NCBI RefSeq assembly: GCF_003337425.1
Contig: NZ_QPJU01000008.1
Span: forward strand, 83,590-147,589
From: Extensimonas vulgaris
GTDB lineage: Bacteria > Pseudomonadota > Gammaproteobacteria > Burkholderiales > Burkholderiaceae_C
Length of the DNA: 64,000 nt
Reading direction: 5' to 3'
Shown: piece after piece, positions 1 through 6,820 of the stretch
How the letters are laid out: every line of letters starts with the position of its first letter
Numbering within the stretch: position 1 is the stretch's first letter
Program-made: the position numbers and the translations under genes
The notes under the pieces: model-generated
What the model saw: only the letters and a program-made list of their open reading frames with translations
Told to the model about the DNA's origin: nothing
Database searches by the model: none

Positions 1-1
1 T

Positions 2-157
2 GACGCGCGCGACATCGCTGCCGGCCGCGCTGCCGGCATGGGCACCGTCGCAGCCTGCTACGGCTACCTTGGCATCCAGCCGGACCTGCAGCAATGGGGC
101 GCGCACGCACTGATAAATTTACCCATTGAGCTCTTGCAATTGCTGGCACCAACCTAA
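2..157 (+). CDS. gph: Phosphoglycolate phosphatase-like HAD hydrolase, C-terminal end (partial)
   Basis: The open frame enters from outside the window and ends at TAA 155-157, giving 51 visible residues. The first residues read DARDIAAGRAAGM, which matches the HAD motif III/IV region of the Gph phosphatases that dephosphorylate 2-phosphoglycolate; the following VAACYGYLG also fits that family. The catalytic N-terminal DxDGT motif lies outside the window, so the exact substrate is inferred. It ends 13 bp before ssrA and appears to be the last host gene before the acquired region. Confidence 0.75.
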   Translation, partial: DARDIAAGRAAGMGTVAACYGYLGIQPDLQQWGAHALINLPIELLQLLAPT

Positions 158-170
158 AATAGCGTGCCAA

Positions 171-557
171 GGGGCTGTCCTGGTTTCGACGCGGGTTCGG
201 AATCGGTGCGGTGCATGTCGAGCTTGAGTCACGCTCGTAAATCTCGATTCAACAAAGTAACTGCAAACGACGAACGTTTCGCACTCGCTGCTTAATTGCC
301 AGCGAGCCTTGCAACAGTTGGCCTATGGGCTGGGCAAGGGGGCACTGAACACTCAGTGCCTCCAGGCTGCAAGGGCATTCACATAGGCTGGTTGCGCCTC
401 GGGTACCTTGGGTCGCAACGAGATTCAAGGGTACTGGCAACCGGTGTAGCGTGCGCCTGCGCGACACCGGTGGCGAGAATTAAAACAGCGCGCTAAACAT
501 GTAGATCTGCTCGAAGAAGGCTTGCGGACGCGGGTTCAACTCCCGCCAGCTCCACCA
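171..557 (+). ncRNA. ssrA: tmRNA (ssrA)
   Basis: The 5' end begins GGGGCTGTCC and the 3' end closes with GCTCCACCA, forming the alanine-tRNA-like acceptor domain; the T arm GCGGG-TTCAACT-CCCGC is visible near 535-551. The reading frame at 263-295 encodes the tag ANDERFALAA followed by TAA. tmRNA rescues stalled ribosomes and adds a degradation tag. This tag form is typical of Betaproteobacteria. A terminator follows directly. ssrA 3' ends are a common island integration target, which fits the accessory genes that follow. Confidence 0.97.
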
Positions 558-564
558 TAATGTG

Positions 565-597
565 AAATCCCAACCCTTATCCGGTTGGGATTTTTTT
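565..597 (+). terminator. Rho-independent terminator of ssrA
   Basis: The inverted repeat AAATCCCAACC / GGTTGGGATTT with a short loop is followed by a run of T, 8 bp after the tmRNA 3' end. Confidence 0.9.
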
Positions 598-712
598 GCC
601 CGTTCCCCCTGTGTTGGCGCGGTTTCCGGGCATGGCCTCGCGAGCGCCACCCCTGCGAAGGCGGCGTTTTCACCCCATTCGGGGCCTCTCCGTTCTCAGT
701 TTTCTCTGGTGG

Positions 713-732
713 TCTCGCGAGCGTTCGCGAGA
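713..732. repeat. Perfect inverted repeat TCTCGCGA-GCGT-TCGCGAGA
   Basis: Two perfect 8-bp arms surround a 4-base loop in the non-coding gap between ssrA and the merR-type gene. No T run follows, so it does not look like a simple terminator. It could be a protein-binding site or a bidirectional hairpin. The rest of 598-823 shows no convincing gene; the open frames there lack homology-like features and cross the palindrome. Confidence 0.5.
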
Positions 733-823
733 TCACTTCCTTGGCTGGCAAGGGCTCTGAGGCGGTCGGTTGTGGTCGGAGACTGCTGCAGCGCTGGCGA
801 CCGAGAACCGCACAGGCGGGTTT

Positions 824-1303
824 TTACGACGCTGTTGACTCTGCGCCTGAGCGCTCATGTCCACCTTTACGGCCTAGTTTCACGCCTGTCGGGTTATCTG
901 CGTTCGCACCGGTCGTATCCCGCAGAGACTCCAACGCACCACATTCCCCAATGCATACCCCGCCGGCGCAGGCGCTGCGAATGCCCTGGATTTGCTTACG
1001 CAAAGCCTTGAGCTCAGAAATACGTCCTTCGACCAGTCGCAGGTGTTCATCGAGCAGCACATTGACATCGTCACAGGGCTTGGCCGGGTCGTCCTGTAAG
1101 TGCAGCAACACCCGAATTTCGTCATGAGTCATGTCCAGCGACCGGCAGCGCCGGATGAAGGCCAGCCGGTCGACATGATGAGCGCCGTAGTCGCGGTAGT
1201 TGTTGCTGCCACGGGCGGGCGGTTCCAGCAGTCCCTCCACCTCGTAGAACCGGATCGTGGAAACCCGGCACCCCGTCAGTGCTGCAAGTTCGCCGATTTT
1301 CAT
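824..1303 (-). CDS. cadR: MerR-family Cd(II)/Pb(II)-responsive regulator (CadR/PbrR type)
   Basis: This 159-aa protein starts MKIGELAALTGC with the MerR winged-HTH (residues 1-70), followed by a dimerisation helix and a C-terminal metal-binding tail. Cys77 sits at the start of the long helix, and Cys112, Cys117 and Cys121 lie in the tail, matching the CadR/PbrR subgroup that senses Cd, Pb or Zn. It is divergent from the transporter at 1373, and its expected operator lies in the 69-bp gap. It probably represses, then on metal binding activates, the shared promoter. Cd versus Pb specificity cannot be settled from sequence alone. Confidence 0.88.
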   Translation of the reverse strand: MKIGELAALTGCRVSTIRFYEVEGLLEPPARGSNNYRDYGAHHVDRLAFIRRCRSLDMTHDEIRVLLHLQDDPAKPCDDVNVLLDEHLRLVEGRISELKALRKQIQGIRSACAGGVCIGECGALESLRDTTGANADNPTGVKLGRKGGHERSGAESTAS

Positions 1304-1321
1304 GAAAACTCTCCTGAGGGC

Positions 1322-1352
1322 TTGACTCTACAGTTACTTGAGGGTTTCTAAT
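1322..1352 (+). promoter_or_regulatory. MerR-type promoter/operator with 19-bp spacer
   Basis: The -35 TTGACT (1322-1327) and -10 TCTAAT (1347-1352) are separated by 19 bp, the over-long spacer characteristic of MerR-controlled promoters. An imperfect dyad, ACTCTA...GAGGGT, sits between them and resembles known CadR/PbrR operators. Because the -10 ends at 1352, a GTG start at 1355 would lie upstream of the transcript, so ATG 1373 is preferred for the downstream gene. Confidence 0.82.
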
Positions 1353-1372
1353 GGGTGCAGGAGAACAAAACT

Positions 1373-2500
1373 ATGAAAACATGTCAAGGCAGTACCTGCT
1401 CTGGCGGGTGCACATCGAACCAAATCAACACCCCCGTCTCGACCAGCGCAATGCCGCCCGGTCGAGCTGAAGCGTTTTCCAGCGTGTTTGCTATCCCGAA
1501 GATGGATTGCCCTTCGGAGGAGAACCTCGTCCGGATGGCGTTGGCGGGGACCGAAGGCGTGACAGCACTGGAATTCGATCTGGCCACGCGGCGTCTCACG
1601 GTCACGCATAGCGGTGAAGCGGAGCGCATCGAGGCGAAGCTCCGTCCGCTGAACCTTGACGCGGCGCTCATCGAGACTGCGGCAGCGAAGTCGACAGTCG
1701 GCACCCTGACCCGCTTCTCCATCCCCAAGATGGATTGCCCCTCCGAAGAGAACTTGATTCGCATGGCGTTGGCCGATCAGGCGGGTATCGGGACGCTGTC
1801 GTTCGATCTGCGCAAACATGAGCTGTCGGTCATCCACATGGGGCCGACGGAGGACATCCTCGGCAAGCTGGCCCCCCTGAATCTGAATGCTGAGCTCATC
1901 GATTCGGTGCCTCAAGGAAATGTGCCCTTGGCCAGACCGGACCCTGAAGGCGACGCTTCGGAAGCCCGTACGCTGAAGGTCATGCTGGCCATCAACGGCA
2001 CCATGTTCGTCTTTGAGATGCTGGTGGGCTTGATCGCGCAGTCGACCGGGCTGATCGCCGATTCGCTTGACATGTTTGCCGATGCGGCTGTGTACGGACT
2101 TGCGCTGTACGCAGTCGGACGCGCCGCGGGCATGAAAATCAGAGCCGCCCATTTCGCCGGATGGCTTCAGATGTTGCTGGCACTTGGCGCTTTGGGCGAG
2201 GTGCTGCGCAGGGCCGTGTTCGGCAGCGAGCCGCAATCGAGCTTGATGATTGGCGTCGGGCTCATTGCCCTCGTGGCCAATATGACCTGCCTCGTACTCA
2301 TCGCCCGCAAGCGGGATCGCGGCGTGCACATGACGGCCAGCTACATCTTCTCGGCCAACGATGTCATCGCCAATCTGGGCGTGGTCGCCGCAGGCTTGTT
2401 GGTGGCATGGACCGGCTCACCCTATCCGGACCTTGTCATCGGCAGCATTATCGGCCTGGTCGTACTCAGCGGCGCGCGGCGCATCCTGATGCTTAGGTGA
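1373..2500 (+). CDS. CDF-type cation transporter with two N-terminal HMA-like repeats
   Basis: This 375-aa protein has three parts. The N terminus is Cys-rich (Cys4, Cys9, Cys13). Two tandem metal-binding-like repeats follow, each carrying PKMDCPSEEN (near residues 43 and 119). From about residue 200 there is a membrane region with five or six hydrophobic helices. Acidic pairs (DSLDMFAD, SANDVIAN) sit where CDF proteins bind metal. It probably exports Cd/Zn/Pb or a similar cation across the inner membrane under control of the divergent MerR gene. AGGAG lies 9 bp before the chosen ATG; an in-frame GTG at 1355 is rejected because it lies too close to the -10. The HMA repeats have MDCPSE rather than the usual CxxC. 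Confidence 0.8.
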   Translation: MKTCQGSTCSGGCTSNQINTPVSTSAMPPGRAEAFSSVFAIPKMDCPSEENLVRMALAGTEGVTALEFDLATRRLTVTHSGEAERIEAKLRPLNLDAALIETAAAKSTVGTLTRFSIPKMDCPSEENLIRMALADQAGIGTLSFDLRKHELSVIHMGPTEDILGKLAPLNLNAELIDSVPQGNVPLARPDPEGDASEARTLKVMLAINGTMFVFEMLVGLIAQSTGLIADSLDMFADAAVYGLALYAVGRAAGMKIRAAHFAGWLQMLLALGALGEVLRRAVFGSEPQSSLMIGVGLIALVANMTCLVLIARKRDRGVHMTASYIFSANDVIANLGVVAAGLLVAWTGSPYPDLVIGSIIGLVVLSGARRILMLR

Positions 2501-2590
2501 AGGCAATCGTTCCAGGGCGATTGTCAGGGAGTTCTCAGGCGAATCATCCCAGAACCGCAGGAGGCGTTCGGCGTGGTTGGGCTCGGCGCA

Positions 2591-3064
2591 TCAGGCTCGC
2601 GGCGCAAACACGCGGATCTGGTCGTCCCAGCCGTTGGGCCAAGGGCGGCGCATCACCTGCTCCAGCACAGCCCCGGGCGTGCTGATCAGTCGCTCGACGA
2701 CCTCCGGTGCCAACAGAGTCAGCCGCATCACGCGACGCACCTGGGTGACGTCAATGTCTTCGGCCTCGGCGATGTCGGCCACGGACGCCACCCGCTGTTC
2801 GTCCAGCAAGCGTTGCCAGTGATACGCCAGACCCAGCGCGCGCATCAACGCGGAGTCCTGCGCAGCCTCGCGGGCCAGACGTTCCTGGTGCGCTTGCTCC
2901 GAGAACGCCTGCGGCGCGTCAAGCGGTGTGATGACCTGCTTCTTCAGACCACGGCGCACAAGCGTCCAGGGCAGAAAGGTTTCGATCTGCACGCCGCCAG
3001 CGGGCAGCGGCGTCTGATACGTCACGGGTTCGCCTTTGGCCCGGCCGCGATGCTTGAGACTCAT
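2591..3064 (-). CDS. Recombinase-associated HTH protein, paralogue 1
   Basis: This 157-aa protein contains a ParB/KorB-like helix-turn-helix stretch (DIAEAEDIDVTQVRRVMRL, then LTLLAPEVVERL) at about residues 97-125. It is clearly related to the next protein and to the 60.6-kb protein, sharing an xYHWQRLLDE segment before the HTH. Its ATG overlaps the upstream stop (ATGA, 3061-3064), indicating translational coupling. It is the last gene of the recombinase operon and probably binds att or operator DNA for the recombinase. Function is inferred from position and HTH only. Confidence 0.6.
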   Translation of the reverse strand: MSLKHRGRAKGEPVTYQTPLPAGGVQIETFLPWTLVRRGLKKQVITPLDAPQAFSEQAHQERLAREAAQDSALMRALGLAYHWQRLLDEQRVASVADIAEAEDIDVTQVRRVMRLTLLAPEVVERLISTPGAVLEQVMRRPWPNGWDDQIRVFAPRA

Positions 3065-3432
3065 GCCTCCTCCTCAAAACTGGCCATGAGCTGGCGCTGG
3101 CCCTGCCAGTCGACCATCAGGCGGTTTCGCTGAAACCATATCAGGGTCAGACGGCGCGGCTGCAGGCCCGCCATGAACTGTTCGATGATGTCGGGGGCCA
3201 GCAGGGTCAGGCGCAGCAGCTCGTTGACCACCGAGTGGTGCAGTTTCTCGGCCCGCGCGATGGCCGAGCCGCTCTGCATGGCGCCGGTGTCCAGCAGGTG
3301 TTGCCAGTAGAAGGCGCGTGCCACACCGTCGAGCAGGGTGACGTCGTGGACGTCTCGGTTGTCGACAGCCACGCGTTGGACGCCCCGGCGGCGGAACGTC
3401 AAGGGCACGAAGGTTTCCATCGGGTCAGTCAT
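3061..3432 (-). CDS. Recombinase-associated HTH protein, paralogue 2
   Basis: This 123-aa protein starts MTDPMETF; the ATG shares its A with the recombinase stop (TGATG at 3430-3434), which fixes this start over a longer in-frame alternative. The middle reads RAFYWQHLLD followed by an HTH-like SAIARAEKLHHSVVNELLRL and LTLLAPDIIEQF. The same architecture recurs in the protein at 60611-61063, with FYWQ, LHHS, VNELLRLTLL and WFQRN all conserved. It is probably a DNA-binding accessory factor of the serine recombinase. Confidence 0.6.
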   Translation of the reverse strand: MTDPMETFVPLTFRRRGVQRVAVDNRDVHDVTLLDGVARAFYWQHLLDTGAMQSGSAIARAEKLHHSVVNELLRLTLLAPDIIEQFMAGLQPRRLTLIWFQRNRLMVDWQGQRQLMASFEEEA

Positions 3433-4811
3433 CAGGCTTCGACCTCCAGCAGTTCGCTGCCGATGCTGCCGGGTGCGAACTCCTCGATCAGCGCGTTCCA
3501 ACCGATCTCCCGCCACTTCACCTTGATGCCTTGCACCTCACCCGCGTGGACGAGGTCGATGCGTTCGATCAGCAGGTTGGCGATGCGGTGGCGCTCCGCT
3601 GGGAACAGTTGATCCCACACGTCGTTGAGCCGTCCCATCGCCATCACGGTGGTGGCCTCGTCGACCTGGGCGCCGTTGCGCTGGATGTGGCGCACCACCG
3701 ACGCCATGGATTCCGGGCTGGTCAGCACCGTCCGGATCTGGGCTACCACCGCGCCCTCGATTTCCAGCGCGGGTAGGCGCTCGTAGTTCTTGCCCGGCGC
3801 GCCGAAGCGGGCCTCCGACTTCGACACGTAGTAGTGGTACTTGCGCCCATTCTTGCGTGAGTAGGTCGGGTACATCCGCTCGCCGGTCGGCGCGTACAGC
3901 AGGCCACGCAGCAGCGCGTCGGTGCGTGACCTGATCTTGGTTTCCACGGATCGTGCGTGGCCGTCCTTGGCCAGGATCTCGTGGACCCGCCCCCACAGGC
4001 CGTGGTCGATGATCGCCGGATGCGCACCGGGGTACCAATTGCCCTTGTGCGATAGCTCACCGAGGTAGATGCGGTTACGCAGCAGCTTGTGCAGGTACTT
4101 CTTGTCGATCCGCGCCCCGTTGCGGGTCTGGCCCTCCTGCGTCGTCCACGCCTTGGTGGTGATGCCCTCGGCGGTGAGATTGGCGGCAATCTGGGTGGGC
4201 GAGCCGATGGTGAGCATCTCTTCGAAGATGCGCCGCACCACCGCCGCCTCAGAAGCGTTGATGACCAATTGGCGGTTATCGACGTCGTAGCCCAGGGGCG
4301 GCACGCCACCCATCCACATCCCTTTGCGCTTGGCTGCGGCGATCTTGTCGCGGATGCGCTCGCCGGTGACCTCGCGCTCGAACTGGGCGAAGGACAGCAG
4401 TACGTTGAGCATCAGCCGACCCATCGAGGTGGTGGTGTTGAACTGCTGGGTGACCGACACAAAGGACACCCCGTGGCGTTCGAACACTTCAACCATCTTG
4501 GAGAAGTCGGCCAAGCTGCGCGTCAGGCGGTCGATCTTGTAGACCACCACGATGTCGATCTGGCCGCGCTCGATGTCCGCCATCAGGCGTTTCAGCCCCG
4601 GCCGATCCGTGTTGCCGCCAGAGAAGCCGGGGTCGTCGTAGTCGTCGGCCACCGGAATCCAGCCCTCGGATCGCTGACTGGCGACGTAGGCGTGGCCCGC
4701 CTCCTTCTGCGCGTCGATGGAGTTGAACTCCTGGTCAAGTCGTTCATCCGAGGACACCCGGCAGTAGACGGCGCAGCGCTTGCGGGCCTTGGTGCTGGCA
4801 ATCTCGCTCAT
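3432..4811 (-). CDS. Large serine recombinase (resolvase/invertase family)
   Basis: This 459-aa protein has an N-terminal resolvase catalytic domain with the motif YCRVSSDERLDQ, where the nucleophile is Ser20, followed by DDYDDPGFSGGN, DIVVVYKIDRLTRS and QFEREVTGERIRDKIA. A Recombinase domain (GMWMGGVPPLGYDV and on) and a C-terminal DNA-binding region follow. Such enzymes catalyse integration and excision of phages and islands. Length and domain order fit an intact large serine integrase. It overlaps its neighbours on both sides (ATGA at 4808-4811 and TGATG at 3430-3434). It is a close paralogue of the enzyme at 61060-62409. Confidence 0.9.
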   Translation of the reverse strand: MSEIASTKARKRCAVYCRVSSDERLDQEFNSIDAQKEAGHAYVASQRSEGWIPVADDYDDPGFSGGNTDRPGLKRLMADIERGQIDIVVVYKIDRLTRSLADFSKMVEVFERHGVSFVSVTQQFNTTTSMGRLMLNVLLSFAQFEREVTGERIRDKIAAAKRKGMWMGGVPPLGYDVDNRQLVINASEAAVVRRIFEEMLTIGSPTQIAANLTAEGITTKAWTTQEGQTRNGARIDKKYLHKLLRNRIYLGELSHKGNWYPGAHPAIIDHGLWGRVHEILAKDGHARSVETKIRSRTDALLRGLLYAPTGERMYPTYSRKNGRKYHYYVSKSEARFGAPGKNYERLPALEIEGAVVAQIRTVLTSPESMASVVRHIQRNGAQVDEATTVMAMGRLNDVWDQLFPAERHRIANLLIERIDLVHAGEVQGIKVKWREIGWNALIEEFAPGSIGSELLEVEA

Positions 4812-5257
4812 CGCGCACCTCCCTTGCTCAGGCCAAAGAACAGCGGCCCCGACCAGTGCGCGCCCGTGATGTGGCGGGCCACCGCCGTCAGGCTCTTGAA
4901 GTTGCGCCCCTGGTACTCAAACAGCCCCTCGGCGGTGACTGTCACCCGGTGTTCGCGCTCGCCCCATTCGCGCAGCAGGATCGTGCCCGGCGCGAAATCG
5001 AACTCCCGCGGCTTGGCCCGCAGCTTGATCTTGGAGTGTTTTGCGCCGATGGCTTCCAGGCGCTGCTTGGTCTCGGGCGCAAGGCCACCGAAGGCTTCCT
5101 CCTGCAGCTTGTAGGCGAGGCGGGACTCGACGTGCGTGCGGTTGGGGTAGTCCGGGCGGCGCGGGAAATACCGATCCCACACCGTCCAGAGCTCGGACAT
5201 CGGCAGGCAGGCCAGCTCCGCTATCCGTGCCGCGACGGATGCTTGTTTCTCGTTCAT
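4808..5257 (-). CDS. DUF2924-family recombinase-associated protein
   Basis: This 149-aa protein has the DUF2924 hallmarks: L..L.M.EL..LWDRYFPRRP near residues 15-35, ESRLAYKLQE, and the C-terminal HRVTVTAEGLFEYQG...AVARHITGAHWSGPLFFGL. DUF2924 proteins regularly sit directly upstream of serine recombinases in phages and islands; their biochemical role is not established. The ATG at 5257 shares a base with the upstream stop (TGATG), with GGAG about 8 bp before. A GTG one codon earlier is possible. Confidence 0.8.
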   Translation of the reverse strand: MNEKQASVAARIAELACLPMSELWTVWDRYFPRRPDYPNRTHVESRLAYKLQEEAFGGLAPETKQRLEAIGAKHSKIKLRAKPREFDFAPGTILLREWGEREHRVTVTAEGLFEYQGRNFKSLTAVARHITGAHWSGPLFFGLSKGGAR

Positions 5258-5448
5258 CACAACTTCTCCTCTTGATAGGGGGTTGTATGAACGCGCTGGT
5301 CGGGCAGGAAGCCAAGGCCAACTTCTCTCTGTTTTGGCTCATCCGCAGCAAGGGTGCGGACGATGGCAGCCGCAAGGATGGCGGCGATTTCGCCAGCACG
5401 GGCGCTGGCGCTCATCTCCGTGGGAGATGCGAGTTCGAGGTTCTTCAT
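5257..5448 (-). CDS. Small protein preceding the DUF2924 gene
   Basis: This 63-aa frame begins MKNLELASPTEMSASARAGE, has a GGAG ribosome site, and ends in a TGA that overlaps the DUF2924 start codon. An Ala/Ile-rich helix (EIAAILAAAIVRTLAA) occupies the middle. The C-terminal LGFLPDQRVH is encoded by repeat element A (5287-5316), so conservation there may reflect DNA rather than protein selection. The paralogous cassette at 62.8 kb has no equivalent frame. Function unknown; coding status moderately supported by tight coupling. Confidence 0.5.
   Translation of the reverse strand: MKNLELASPTEMSASARAGEIAAILAAAIVRTLAADEPKQREVGLGFLPDQRVHTTPYQEEKL
5287..5316 (-). promoter_or_regulatory. Repeat element A (five-copy 30-bp upstream element)
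   Basis: Plus-strand form is ATGAACGCGCTG-N9-GAAGCCAAG; on the minus strand it is CTTGGCTTC-N9-CAGCGCGTTCAT. It ends 29 bp upstream of the DUF2924 ATG. Four more copies (B-E) occupy equivalent positions upstream of other minus-strand genes. A TTGGCT -35-like and TTCATA -10-like pair 18 bp apart could make it a promoter. Confidence 0.6.
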
Positions 5449-5551
5449 GACGGCTCCGAGGAATTGCAACCGTCAGGGATAGTGAGCCTGATCTTCCGAA
5501 GCGGATGGCAACGCAGGGTAATCGTGACCGCCAGTCATGAATCCATTGCGC

Positions 5552-5604
5552 GTTAACGAAACAGTTGACAGAGTGCCTCTTGGCCTCTACCATCTGTCGT
5601 TAAC
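5552..5604 (+). promoter_or_regulatory. Promoter with flanking inverted operator repeats for the XRE/ImmA operon
   Basis: The -35 TTGACA (5565-5570) and -10 TACCAT (5588-5593) have an ideal 17-bp spacer. GTTAACGAAACAG (5552-5564) abuts the -35, and CTGTCGTTAAC (5594-5604) follows the -10 as its near-perfect inverted partner. This layout suggests autoregulation by the XRE repressor encoded 25 bp downstream. Confidence 0.75.
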
Positions 5605-5628
5605 TAATCACGCAATCAGGTCACAACC

Positions 5629-5907
5629 ATGCCCTTTGGAGCATTCATCCGCAAGAAGCGCGAAGAGAAAGGCATTCAGATGAATGACTTTGCGCGGCAG
5701 CTGGAGATATCGCCCGCCTACTGGTCGCGCATCGAGCGCGACATGGAAAAACCGCCCAAGGACGAGCTGATCCGCAAGGCGGCCGAGATCCTTGGCATCA
5801 GCGCCGACGACGCTTTCGTCGAGGCCAGTCGTCTGCCGCCCGACATCCGCGATGATGTTGGCAACCTGGTTCGGATGTACCGCCGGAACGTGACGGAGAA
5901 GAAGTGA
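5629..5907 (+). CDS. XRE-family HTH repressor
   Basis: This 92-aa protein carries a classic Cro/CI-type HTH at about residues 7-62 (FIRKKREEKGIQMNDFARQL, then ISPAYWSRIERD and PPKDELIRKAAEILGI). It probably binds the inverted GTTAAC repeats around its own promoter and acts as the lysogeny or module switch. Its stop is directly followed by the ATG of an ImmA/IrrE peptidase, the usual repressor-antirepressor pairing in which the peptidase relieves repression. Confidence 0.85.
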   Translation: MPFGAFIRKKREEKGIQMNDFARQLEISPAYWSRIERDMEKPPKDELIRKAAEILGISADDAFVEASRLPPDIRDDVGNLVRMYRRNVTEKK

Positions 5908-6720
5908 ATGGCGGTACTGACTCTCGACTACCGGTGCTGCGACCGGAAGCGCCCCCTGTACATCAAGCACATTGAAGTCGAACGCATCGCCGCGACCGCG
6001 CGCCAGCAACTGGTCGCGGACAGCATCGATGCCGTTTCTTTCAACGCGCTGCGGCAGATCGCCGGCCTGAAGATCAACGGCATCGACTTCGCGCTTGAGG
6101 TCAGCACCGACTACGCCGTGCATGACGAGCAAGGCAACCACGTCTTCGGCGTCTGTGAGTTCGACCCCGCTATGCCCGACGCCGCGATGGTGTCCATCTC
6201 GCCCGTGGGTGAGAGTCTCAGCGAACTGCTGGCCCTCAGCACCTTGGCCCACGAGCTGGGCCACGCCGTGTTCGACGCCCCCGGCTGGGTTGTCCAGGGC
6301 AGTAAGGGCCCCGGGTTGTTCGATGACATCGAACCGACGATGCAACGGGCTTACCGCACCACGACGCCGGACAGTGACCATCTGTCCAAGTCACTATCTG
6401 CGAAGCCAACGACGGAAGAACACTTCGCCGAACTGCGCGCCAACGAGTTCATGGGCTCCTTGTTGGTGCCTCGCCAACGCATCATCGCCGCCGTCGAAGA
6501 GCTTGCGCCCCAGCATGACATCACCATCCATCGCCATCCTTCAACCGATCCCGACCACCCCGGCACGGCCCTGCGCATCAAGGCGAACGGCGACCTGGGA
6601 GTCTTGGAGATGGATCGCTTCGAGAAAGCCTTGGCGACGCGCTTCGGTGTCAATCCACGGTTCATCCAAGTACGTCTGAACCGATATGGCCTGACCACTC
6701 AGGAGGCCACGATGCGCTGA
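5908..6720 (+). CDS. ImmA/IrrE-family metallo-endopeptidase
   Basis: This 270-aa protein has the zinc-protease motif HELGH at residues 115-119 and a downstream AELRANEF helix supplying the likely third ligand (Glu175). It starts immediately after the XRE stop. ImmA of ICEBs1 cleaves its partner repressor ImmR during the SOS response, so cleavage of the XRE protein is the natural inference. A CysCys pair near the N terminus (residues 10-11) and an extended C-terminal region (190-270) are not part of the core peptidase. A terminator follows. Confidence 0.85.
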   Translation: MAVLTLDYRCCDRKRPLYIKHIEVERIAATARQQLVADSIDAVSFNALRQIAGLKINGIDFALEVSTDYAVHDEQGNHVFGVCEFDPAMPDAAMVSISPVGESLSELLALSTLAHELGHAVFDAPGWVVQGSKGPGLFDDIEPTMQRAYRTTTPDSDHLSKSLSAKPTTEEHFAELRANEFMGSLLVPRQRIIAAVEELAPQHDITIHRHPSTDPDHPGTALRIKANGDLGVLEMDRFEKALATRFGVNPRFIQVRLNRYGLTTQEATMR

Positions 6721-6741
6721 CCAGGATCTACCGCCTGTGGA

Positions 6742-6765
6742 GCCGACCTCGCGTCGGCGTTTTTT
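6742..6765 (+). terminator. Rho-independent terminator after the XRE/ImmA pair
   Basis: The stem GCCGAC / GTCGGC with a 5-base loop is followed by GTTTTTT. It separates the regulator pair from the next gene, which therefore probably has its own promoter in 6766-6820. Confidence 0.8.
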
Positions 6766-6820
6766 GAACCATCCGATTAACCGTTCGCGCAATCGCGCAC
6801 TTTGTCAAAGGAACTTGCCT

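Noticed and set aside
249..496. Short open frames on both strands inside ssrA
   Set aside because: The region is a structural RNA gene; only the tag frame 263-295 is translated.
562..1127. Overlapping 149-aa and 180-aa plus-strand frames
   Set aside because: They begin in the ssrA terminator, run across the palindrome at 713 and are antisense to the MerR gene; no ribosome site or motif.
2501..5260. Tyrosine integrase near ssrA
   Set aside because: No R-H-R-Y type integrase is encoded anywhere in the window; the recombinases are all serine type.
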